From assembly GCA_958510875.1 (NCBI GenBank), contig OY294068.1, forward strand, positions 178,715,411 through 178,779,410: a DNA stretch of 64,000 nt, read 5' to 3'. Shown piece by piece: positions 55,802 to 64,000 of this stretch. Position 1 is the first letter of the stretch, and every line of letters starts with the position of its first letter. Source of the DNA: Endomychus coccineus (taxonomy: Eukaryota > Arthropoda > Insecta > Coleoptera > Endomychidae). Made by a program: the position numbers and the translations under genes. The notes under the pieces are model-generated. The model was not told the origin of the DNA. It ran no database searches and saw only the letters and a program-made list of their open reading frames with translations.

Positions 55802-57280
55802 AACATCTACTCTGTTGTTAGAGTAACAACTGAATATACTGAGAAGCACTCGGAACTATTTATGTATAATTCATTGTAGACAGTTACGCAAATGGCTCAA
55901 GATAACTAAAGCCTTCATCAACTCGCATTATACATAATCTAACTAAAACACGTTATAAGTAAAGGAAGTGCTCACGTAAAACAACCACTTCACACGATTT
56001 TCTCAGCAGAACAAATCCAATCGATTCTATGATAAAATTATAATAACTTTGTGAACAGAGAGATATTGCAGATATAACTGATTTACGTGACATGCTGATT
56101 AGTTGAAAAGAACAGAAAATGAATAGAATTAGTTAATGTTTCTGTCAATGGTTTCAATTAATGTCAATAAGTACCATAGATTACCTGAATTCTTTATACT
56201 TAATCAATCTATTTATGGCATTGCATTTCTGATGAAACCTACTGACTTAATTTTGATATTATCCGATAGATGACAATAGTAATACGCATATTAGTCGACT
56301 ACAGTATTATTAAAATCAGTGTTCGATAATAATAATCACTAATTTAAAAAAAAAACAAAGCAAAAATGTTCGTTAAAAAAAGAATTCTTGGCTTGATAAT
56401 GTCGGATACACTGTTATAGTATTAGTTTTTACGATACATAATTTTTCACATGTTGTGATTCAATTGTTTGTTTACTAGCTTTTCCGTTTCTACTAGAAAC
56501 TCGTCTATCGAATATTATACAAAATTCAAGAGATAATATGTAGATCTGCTCAAAATTTTTTAATTCTTGAGGTGAATACAGGAAGATGTGTAAACTACCG
56601 TAATCTGGGGCGACATGGTCACCTTTTTTAGAGTTTACACGAAATTGTGCCCAATTAGGCAAAGAAATCTTAAAAACTGTTTTATACTTACCCAGAATAT
56701 TTCTCAGTCAGTTCTATTGAAATATATAAGAGCCGGGCTGCTGTCTTTGGATGAGCTCTGTCAGAGTAATTACCAACCACCGTAATACTCTAACCTACAC
56801 TCCTCAATTCAAAACGATTGAACTTTAGATGAATGTTCGTGAATAGTTGATATATCTCGGAGCATCGAATCGCATTATGTTCATCAATGATCTACTATCC
56901 TTTCAGAGGTTTATATTTACAAAAATATAAGACTCTGATGGGACCTAAGGAATGTGGGTTCCAATCTCGCCTATGGTTCAATATTTTACGTTTATTCATC
57001 TTCATGATCCTATGTTCAATTATCTAAGTTACTTTCGTGTACTCACAACTTAGTCACGTTTGAGAATTTCAATGAATAAATTATTGTACGACCTTGTTAA
57101 CCCGTATTTGCTTGAAAAAAATTATTAATCCCGTAGGTATATTTTTTCTTTGATTATTTCATAAATACTGAATTTATTAGATGTTAAATTGAGAATAATA
57201 CCGAAAAACTCTCGAAAATTAGTTCTTTATTGTACCAAATAATAAATGTATACAGAAACAACATAAAAATGAAAAAGAAA

Positions 57281-57560
57281 CTATAAGAAATTATCTAAGC
57301 ATCTTAAACATAAAAGAAAGCTCCAATCTTCTTCTTCTTCTTCTGAATCATAACATTATTCGCACGTGAAATAAGAGTCTTTACTTCCATTGTTGCAAAG
57401 GCCATAGATCCATTTCAGGTACTGAACATATTTAATCCACTCTAGTCCGCCGATAAAGTCTGTCCAGTTACAACACGTTGCATTTGTTTCACTTTTCTTT
57501 TGTCTTTCTCTTTTTTCTCTAGGATGAATTGAGAAGGCTTTCTGTTTTCTTTTTTCTTAC
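57281..57560 (-). pseudogene. Unknown gene-like segment, C-terminal exon, copy 2 (nonsense)
   Basis: Same frame as 54067-54345, but the codon after TCE in the zinc-ribbon-like motif is TAA (57356-57358) instead of TTA, cutting it before the second Cys of the first pair. Stop TAG at 57281 and AATAAA complement at 57226-57231 are kept. Confidence 0.45.
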
Positions 57561-57596
57561 CGATTATACCAAAAGATCCTATGGTATCTTGTAGTT

Positions 57597-57893
57597 CTAA
57601 GGATTTAGTTGTGGAAGACTACATGGTATCATAAACGTGTACAGTGACAGTTTCGATAGCTTCATCTCATACGTCTCTAGAAAAAACTTCATTAGCTTCA
57701 TGTATGGAGAAGGAAACTTTTTCCCTCGTTTTTTTCTTGGATTTTCCTCACTACCAATTCCTCTGTGTTCGCTTAAAAGAGCAATTAATGGATGATCAAG
57801 AGACATGCCAATGCTGGTTTGATCATCTGGTATAAATCCATCTGGAATCCTCTTCACAACCAGGTGATGATTAGCTATCGCACCCCAAAACAC
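57597..57893 (-). pseudogene. Unknown gene-like segment, middle exon, copy 2
   Basis: As 54425-54679 but the TAA at the end of copy 1 is TAC here, so the frame runs 15 codons further. The presumed one-base deletion is shared. A few substitutions separate the copies (for example Arg to Met near 57805). Confidence 0.35.
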
Positions 57894-59129
57894 TACAGTT
57901 CCTACTTATAAAGCATCTCAAACATAGTCCAGATAAATTCAAGAACGCTACAAACTTATATTGTCATTAAAATCAGTAAACTAAATCTAGCCTATTACAA
58001 TAATTCTCTTATACAACTTCTGGTGAGGTAAATAGAAATTTAAATCTAGCTGGGTATCATCACAGAGAACAATGGTGATATTACGCATGTTCTGTGTGAT
58101 CATTACTTGACATTCAACATGAATGCATATTAAATGTACATGGAGGTAAATAGGACAGCCATTTCGATAGTTATTTCTCATTTCAATTAAGCGGTTTTCA
58201 ATTATTTTGAGTTTATTGTCAATGTGCTCTCAGCTTCGAAATGTAATTTGAACCAAATAATTTGTTGTCGCAATACAATTTGTTTGTAATTAAACATCCA
58301 AAAGTTTTGTTACATGTGACCTGGTATGGCAGATAAAATGCATGCATAGCTGCTATTAGTGCATTCATCGCTAGTAGAAATAAAACACATTGTTTCAATG
58401 TTTCAAACTGAATTTTTCAACATCTACTCTGTTGTTAGAGTAACAACTAAATATACTGAGAAGCACTCGGAACTATTTATGTATAATTCATTGTAGACAG
58501 TTACGCAAATGGCTCAAGATAACTAAAGCCTTCATCAACTCGCATTATACATTATCTAACTAAAACACGTTATAAGTAAAGGGAGTGCTCACGTAAAACA
58601 ACCACTTCACATGATTTTCTCAGCAGAACAAATCTAATCGATTCTATGATAAAATTATAATAACTTTGTGAACAGAGAGATATTGCAGATATAACTGATT
58701 TACGTGACATGCTGATTAGTTGAAAAGAACAGAAAATGAATAGAATTAGTTAATGTTTCTGTCAATGGTTTCAATTAATGTCAATAAGTACCATAGATTA
58801 CCTGAATTCTTTATACTTAATCAATCTATTTATGGCATTGCATTTCTGATGAAACCTAGTGACTTAATTTTGATATTATCCGATAGATGACAATAGTAAT
58901 ACTCATATTAGTCGACTACAGTATTATTAAAATCAGTGTTCGATAATAATAATCACTAATTTAAAAAAAAAACAAAGCAAAAATGTTCGTTAAAAAAAGA
59001 ATTCTTGGCTTGATAATGTCGGATACACTGTTATAGTATTAGTTTTTACGATACATAATTTTTCACATGTTGTGATTCAATTGTTTGTTTACTAGCTTTT
59101 CCGTTTCTACTAGAAACTCGTCTATCGAG

Positions 59130-59650
59130 TAATAACATTTTGTATGAAACATTTTTTCAGTTTGAAACTGGAGTTTAATTTAATATCTGCGGAATCGGTA
59201 GTTATTATGTTCTATTTATCTAGGCATTTCTTCCCGATATAGTTGGGATTATTTTGACCAACAGATAGTCTGGAAAACGGTGAATGAAAATTGTTTTTGG
59301 TCCTTGTGTTATTAGTGTGAATGTCCTGCCTCCGATGTGCATTACCTATGTTCTTTATTGTGTAAGATATTATCGAATGTATATGCATTATGTTTAATGA
59401 TCGAAAATGCATATTGCAAAAATGTAATTGCGGTATCGGTATATATAACTTGCGCACTTTATAATGGGTATAAAAAGAGTCAGGAGATTAGGCCCATTCT
59501 CGGCTACAACTTTTGAAAAATGCGCTCTGCTTTTTTTTTGCTGGGTGGTGACAGCCTTCTGAGATGGACGCCCGCATTAAAAAAAAATTCAAATAATACA
59601 TGAAAATTTCTTCAGATAATGTCTTCGTTTTTATTTATTTTTTTCACTTT
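59130..59650. other. Unassigned
   Basis: A minus frame at 59457-59212 (81 codons) has no recognised motif. Confidence 0.45.
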
Positions 59651-59654
59651 GCTT

Positions 59655-60000
59655 CAATATATCAAGGTTATATATAAGAATTCTCGGGAAATAGGTCTTA
59701 TTAACACTTTGTTTTTATTTTTTTATTTTTTATTTCCGTCGAAAGTCGAAAGTCGACGAAAATATAAAACGAAAAGTGTTAATGTTACCTATTTCCCGAG
59801 AATTGTTATATATAATTCATACTGGGTCAAGAATCTTCATTATAATTTCGGCTGGGATATAATCCTTAATATGGAAAGGCGAAAATATAAAACAAAGTGT
59901 TAATGTGATCTATTTCCCGAGAATTTGTATATATAATTCATACTGGGGCAAGAATCTTTATTATAATATATCAAGGTTGAAGATTGGAATAATTTTTTTT
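59655..60000. repeat. Cluster of three PLE pLTR tails
   Basis: One inverted (TTCTCGGGAAATAGGTC near 59681) and two direct copies (GTTACCTATTTCCCGAGAAT near 59783; GTGATCTATTTCCCGAGAAT near 59904) of the tail seen at 12054, 34361 and 62311. The two direct copies form a 121-bp tandem repeat with ATAATTCATACTGGGTCAAG. No hammerhead core is present. Confidence 0.65.
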
Positions 60001-60004
60001 TTTG

Positions 60005-60435
60005 CATTTTAGTGAGTGTACTCCAAAAGCTTACAAACTCGAGCAGAGTAATTTTTTTTCTCATTAGTCTTTCAGTGTAATGATCCACTTCGTAGTCAGC
60101 GAATTCTGTCACTCGATGATCACAACTGAAAACTATTTCACACTATGAGTATGTTCATCATGCATTTGTAATATTGAATCATCAATGGCAGACGTATGTG
60201 TGTTAGTCTGGCAATTTGCGACTACCTTTCAGAATTTTATCAAAACGATAAGAATAGCTGTTCGTTAGTAATAAAGGTTTTCCTTCAGTAAGTTATGTAA
60301 AAGTAACTAAAAATACTCTTTACTTTTCACAAACAGAAAAAAACCACTTTACTTTTCACAAAAAATAGGGTAGGACAGATGTGTTGCCGAAGTCAAGGCA
60401 AAGAGTCAATTAAACATATAATTGAAAAAACCTGT
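60005..60435. other. Unassigned
   Basis: No supported feature; a 70-codon minus frame (60112-59900) overlaps the repeat. Confidence 0.45.
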
Positions 60436-60439
60436 TGCG

Positions 60440-61015
60440 ACCCTAGGTACTAGAGTTATTTTTCAGAGCGTCAGCGGTGGAGGGTGCTAGCGAGTTACCT
60501 AATATTTCCTACCTGGGGCCTTAATCCCCTGACCCTCGGTAGCCGGTGCTGGAGTCCCTATCATAAAGTACATTAGTACATTATCAGAGAAGGTGTCCCT
60601 AATGTTTTCTATCAGGAACTCAAACCTGGTAGTATACTTTCTACATGTTAGCTTTTGATCGATATGAATATTGTTATGTTTTCCAATGATTTATTTTCAG
60701 TTTGGATGAGTATACTCCACTGTCATCGGCGTACTGTACTGGTTTTTTCCGCTGGAAGGTCGTATACTGGTAAATCGTTAATGTATACATTGAAAAGAGT
60801 CGGAGATAATCAGGAGCCCTGTGGAGTGCCCTCCTTAACCTCTTGCGTATCTGATCTGACTCCGTTTATTTCAACTGTCTGAGATCTTTCCTCGAGATAT
60901 GAGCGTACCCAATTAAAGGCTTGGGGTCGAATCCCCTATTTGTGTGCTAGCAGATGGTGGTTGACGGTGTCAAATACTTTTGACATGTTAATATAAACAG
61001 TCCCATAACTTGTTT
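60440..61015 (-). pseudogene. Non-LTR reverse transcriptase palm fragment (CR1/Jockey type)
   Basis: Minus strand from 61010: VYINMSKVFDTVNHHLLAHK (motif A), GIRPQAFNWVRSYLEERSQT, VEINGVRSDTQEVKEGTPQG then S-stop-LSPTLFNVYINDLP (motif B), and after a frameshift YADDSGVYSSKL (catalytic). A long, fairly clean stretch follows to about 60500 (KLTCRKYTTRFEFLIENIRD). About 190 residues with one stop and one frameshift, so moderately young. Confidence 0.75.
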
Positions 61016-61019
61016 TTTA

Positions 61020-62270
61020 TTATTAATTTATTATGATCATACATCTTAATCGCGATTTATTATAAATATTTGGAAATGGATATTCAAATTGGTCGAATCG
61101 AAATAAGATGTTAAAGATGAATTCAATAAAATTGGAATTGATTCTGAAATAATCATAATAATGAACTGAAAAATGATTTGGACGATTCAATTTAGTTATG
61201 GCCAACGAATATAAATAAATAATGACAATGACATTCTGGATAAAGCTATTATATGTCAGAGAATACATTATAATGTAACACATTTGTATCAGATATTGAC
61301 TGGAAACATCAATATTTCCGTCAACGTAAAACAGTGATTTTTTTCTATTCGATTCAAAGTACCTTGAAAGCTTTCAGTTGTTTGGCGGTTGAAAGAGATT
61401 TAAATTCTTCCGATGCGTTTGAAATCAAGGGATAAAACGAAAACCGAAGGAAGTCAGGACTCTGATAAAGCAAACAGGGCTCGAACGGTTCCCTGGGGCG
61501 ACTGTTGGTGTCGAGTAACAATCTCTTTCACAGGTTCTGTAAACAACTCACCTGCAGAAAACTTGGGGCGTTTAAAAACTAAACTATCTATATACAACTA
61601 ACAAGTAGACTTACAATGTTTCGACGCTGGGTATTTTCTGCTCCCATAAAACTGACCTTTACGGGCATCTCAGACATGACTGTTCGCGTTAACTTCATCA
61701 TAAAATAAATCCTGATGGATAGGGCAGACGTAGTTTTATGTTTCTGCAAGTGGTAGTAGTAAATTTTGGGTCTAAATAACCTATCATATTTATTGTTAGA
61801 AGTGAATAATCTTCATTTCTGTCAACGTACGCTACGCGTTAAAGAGCATTTTACAGAATTCACATATCTTTTGATCCTTCGCTATAATTTCAACAATTAA
61901 GTACTAAGAATACTACTGATATAAATTGTACGTGTATTATTCCTCCAAACATGATTTTATTAGGGTCATAAACTAGCAGATAACCAGAACTGAGGGTCTC
62001 GACACGTTGTAAAACGGTTAGCCGTTATATAAAGTCAAAACTATCGTTGGAATCGAATTCCTCATCGTTGCGGATGTATTATAACACACTTTCATCCAAT
62101 TCAATGAGGTTGACCAGAATCACATTTTTTCCATACTTGCTCCTTATGAAAATTATTGAAATTCGAAAGTATCAAAAAATTTTACTAATTGCTGGAATTT
62201 ATTCTGTAGTTGGTTAGTGATATGAAATTTACGTGTATTATTCCTCCAAAATATGATTTTATTGGGGTTA
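61020..62270. other. Unassigned, with a 50-bp direct repeat near its right end
   Basis: 61918-61968 and 62219-62270 share ACGTGTATTATTCCTCCAAA and ATGATTTTATT(A/G)GGGT. Otherwise AT-rich with no recognised coding. Confidence 0.5.
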
Positions 62271-62341
62271 TTTTCAGATGAATTTATTATATAAAAAATT
62301 CTCGGGAATTAGGTCACATTAACACTCTGTTATAAATGTTC

Positions 62342-62383
62342 GTCTTTACGTACGTTTCGGTCTCACGACCATCATCAGAAGAC
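62342..62383 (-). ncRNA. Hammerhead ribozyme (PLE pLTR), copy 3, best preserved
   Basis: On the minus strand: stem I GTCTT, CTGATGA (62378-62372), stem II GGTC-GTGA-GACC with a GNRA-like GTGA loop, GAAA, stem III region CGTACG, UA, and AAGAC closing stem I. All core positions of a type I hammerhead are present with a GUA cleavage triplet. Stem III with its flanks is the self-complementary ACGTACGT, giving only a 2-nt loop in a monomer but full pairing in a dimer. Confidence 0.85.
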
Positions 62384-62384
62384 T

Positions 62385-64000
62385 TAACAAACAGAAAGCA
62401 GAAATAGGTATTGCAAAGAATAGTTTTAACTATCATACAAAAATAACAAAAGAGTTCTTAGATGCTAACCCTCAAATTTTAGTTTTGAACGCGGATAAAT
62501 GTAATAAAACCGTCATAATGCATAAAAATGACTATGAAAACAAAATGGGAAACCTTTTAAATGATGAAACAACTTATAAAAAATTAAAATCTGACCCTAC
62601 TTCATCAGTACAAAGTAACATGAATAAATTGATGAATAAATGGCATAAAAATAAGATAATCCCTATTGAATTAAAAAATAAATTAATTTGCCATAATGGG
62701 CTTGCATCTTATATCTATGGGCTTCCTAAATTACATAAAAATGATATACCCCTAAGACCCATTGTAAGTAATATTGGAGCGCCTACTTACAATTTATCAA
62801 AATTTCTATCAAAATCAATAATATAATAGGAAAAAATGAATTTTATGTGAAAGACTCATGGCATTTTAATGAATTTATAAAAAATCAATCCGTACCAGTA
62901 AACCATCAACTAATTTCCTTGGATGTTGTTTCTTTATTTACAAATATACCTGTCGTTTTGGCATTAAATTGCATCAAAAAACGTTGGCCAGAGATTAAAA
63001 ACCACACACCTCTTGATCAATCGGATTTTATAAATGCGGTAAAGTTTTGTTTAGAATGCACTTATTTTCAGTACGGTGAGCAATATTTTGGACAAATTTT
63101 CGGCACAGCAATGGGATCTCCTATTTCAGCTACCATTGCTAACCTCGTTATGGAATGCCTAGAGGAATCTGTTATAAATTCATTAGATTTTCAGCCTGTT
63201 TTCTTTAAACGGTATGTAGATGATTGCCTTATGTGTGTTCCCAACGATAAAATTCAATATGTGATTAATAAATTTAACAATTTCCATTGTAAACTTCATT
63301 TCACTTGTGAAATAGAAATAAACAATAACATTAATTTTCTAGATATGACCATTAGGCATGATGCAGATGGAAAAATAAAAACTTCTTGGTTTACTAAAGA
63401 AGTCTGGTCTCAACGTTATCTTCATTTCAATTCCGTTGCACCAGCTTGTTATAAAAAAAAGTGTCATAAACAGCCTCACAGACCGCGCGGTAAAATTATC
63501 CCACGCAGAGGACCGTCCCAAAAATTTAAAAATTGTTCGTAATGCATTGGAAATGAATGGCTACCCAAAAACTTTCTACAATCTTATCATTAAAGAGAGA
63601 ATAAACAAAATCTATAATGGTTCTTCTTATAAAAATAACATAACAGGTAATACAGACAATTATATAACTTTACCATACATTCCGGAGACCTCAGAAGAAA
63701 TTAAGAAATGTTTGAAAAAGTACGATATAAATGTTGCGCATAAACCTACTAACTGTGTTGGGAAATATTTCTCAAATCTAAAACCTGTAATACCTAAAGA
63801 TAAACAAACCCACACAGTATATAAATTGAATTGTTTAGATTGTGATGGAACTTATACTGGAATCTCTAAACAATATTTACAAAAAAGAATGTACGGCCAT
63901 AAGTATAGCACAAGAAATAATAACTTAGAAAATTCCACCGCCATTGCTAAGCACTGTTTTTGATTATAACCATCAATTTGATTACAAAAATGTTAATATT
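62385..64000 (+). pseudogene. PLE reverse transcriptase-GIY-YIG endonuclease, three frameshifts
   Basis: Open from the pLTR junction. The N-terminal region (KITKEFLDANPQILVLNADK, YIYGLPKLHKNDIPLRPIV) is the PLE LPKxHK...RPIV fingers motif near 62715-62765. A frame change near 62820 leads to SLDVVSLFTNIPV (motif A, 62920), GTAMGSPISATIANLVME (motif B, 63105) and FFKRYVDDCLMC (catalytic, 63205). It continues to about 63455, where an A8 run shifts frame into SVINSLTDRAVKL. Then TVYKLNCLDCDGTYTGISKQ (63815) carries the GIY-YIG core with Cys knuckle pairs and a downstream Arg/His (KRMYGHKYSTR). A T5 run near 63957 shifts the last frame. Acts in the nucleus on nicked targets when intact. No ATG is assigned, because the 5' end is cut off. 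Confidence 0.85.

Larger units (their letters stand above)
55201..55803. other. 603-bp block present only in copy 1 of the duplication
   Basis: Aligning the copies, GAATTTTT (58414) continues directly to CAACATCTACTCTG, while copy 1 has about 600 bp between. The block ends in a hairpin (55661-55801) and is open on both strands for long stretches, so it looks like an insertion rather than random spacer, though deletion from copy 2 is equally possible. Confidence 0.6.
52835..56510. repeat. Tandem segmental duplication, copy 1
   Basis: From TATTATACAAAATTCAAGAG (about 52836) to AGAAACTCGTCTATCGA (about 56510). The same sequence begins again immediately at 56513 and runs to 59128, ending in the same CTCGTCTATCGA. 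Identity by eye is very high, so the duplication is recent. Copy 1 has two tandem subunits at its left (52955-53340 and 53440-53805) and a 600-bp block at 55201-55803 absent from copy 2. Confidence 0.9.
56511..59128. repeat. Tandem segmental duplication, copy 2
   Basis: Direct repeat of 52835-56510 with two length differences. The two left subunits are collapsed into one hybrid (start of subunit A, end of subunit B), and the 55201-55803 block is missing (junction near 58420). Confidence 0.9.
62275..64000 (+). mobile_element. Penelope-like element with inverted leading pLTR (continues past window)
   Basis: A pLTR fragment in reverse orientation (62285-62385, with the tail then the hammerhead on the minus strand) is joined directly to an RT-GIY-YIG ORF on the plus strand that runs to the window edge. 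Inverted partial repeats at PLE 5' ends are an established hallmark. The ORF C-terminus matches the 11.4 and 33.8 kb copies, so all three belong to one family. Confidence 0.8.

Overview
The window is AT-rich eukaryotic nuclear DNA with 200 Ns marking an assembly gap. It has no rRNA, convincing tRNA, bacterial-style operon or intact single-copy host gene. Its repeat content (mariner, P/THAP and hAT transposons, Helentron-type Helitrons, Penelope-like elements (PLEs) with hammerhead ribozymes, LOA/Jockey/CR1/RTE and RLE-type non-LTR retrotransposons) points to an insect, plausibly a beetle or similar. That is inferred from repeat content, not from a diagnostic gene. Almost every long open frame that can be recognised is a decayed transposable element (TE) protein. 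Layout: 0.6-1.5 kb RTE-like RT relic (-); 2.6-6.8 kb a large inverted-repeat element plus a lone third arm; 8.3-10.5 kb a MITE and a Helentron encoding an endonuclease domain; 10.8-12.1 kb a mariner 5' half fused to a PLE 3' end with a hammerhead; 13.65-14.28 kb a foldback; 16.2-16.5 kb a rearranged mariner; 17.46-19.82 kb a complete but decayed CGGBP1-related hAT with a 9-bp target duplication and a nested MITE.

From 20.0 to 22.5 kb lies a PLE (-) with a mariner and another RT relic in it. Then come an RLE-type retrotransposon C-terminus (23.0-23.8 kb, -), the gap, and an LOA element lacking its RT (24.1-25.5 kb, +). Next are an 8-bp satellite (25.6-26.3 kb), two more non-LTR 3' ends, a head-to-head PLE dimer (29.0-30.4 kb) and a 957-bp TIR element (30.5-31.4 kb). 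The 31.4-37.9 kb stretch is mostly unassigned apart from a PLE 3' end with a second hammerhead. A deleted P-like element with a THAP domain sits at 38.1-38.7 kb. An LOA element (39.5-42.65 kb, -) is split by a 1.79-kb LTR-like insertion with a 4-bp target duplication. A 908-bp near-perfect hairpin element follows at 43.4-44.3 kb.

The last third holds an LOA RT fragment (45.2-45.8 kb), non-LTR pieces (46.65-48.65 kb), a full-length but dead mariner (49.09-50.28 kb) and a second Helentron (50.7-52.0 kb). A tandem segmental duplication (52.8-59.1 kb) carries a gene-like minus-strand segment of unknown function with a zinc-ribbon-like C-terminus and a poly(A) signal. It is followed by PLE terminal repeats, another RT relic, and a long PLE (62.3 kb to the window end) with RT and GIY-YIG domains behind an inverted, hammerhead-bearing repeat.

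Nothing here reads as an operon or pathway; the interaction between parts is nesting. The most informative signals are (i) the PLE family and its three hammerhead ribozymes with a self-complementary stem III, (ii) the tandemly duplicated unknown gene-like locus, in which the second copy looks recombined, and (iii) two Helentrons that share an architecture of subterminal inverted repeats plus a terminal hairpin with unrelated arm sequences.
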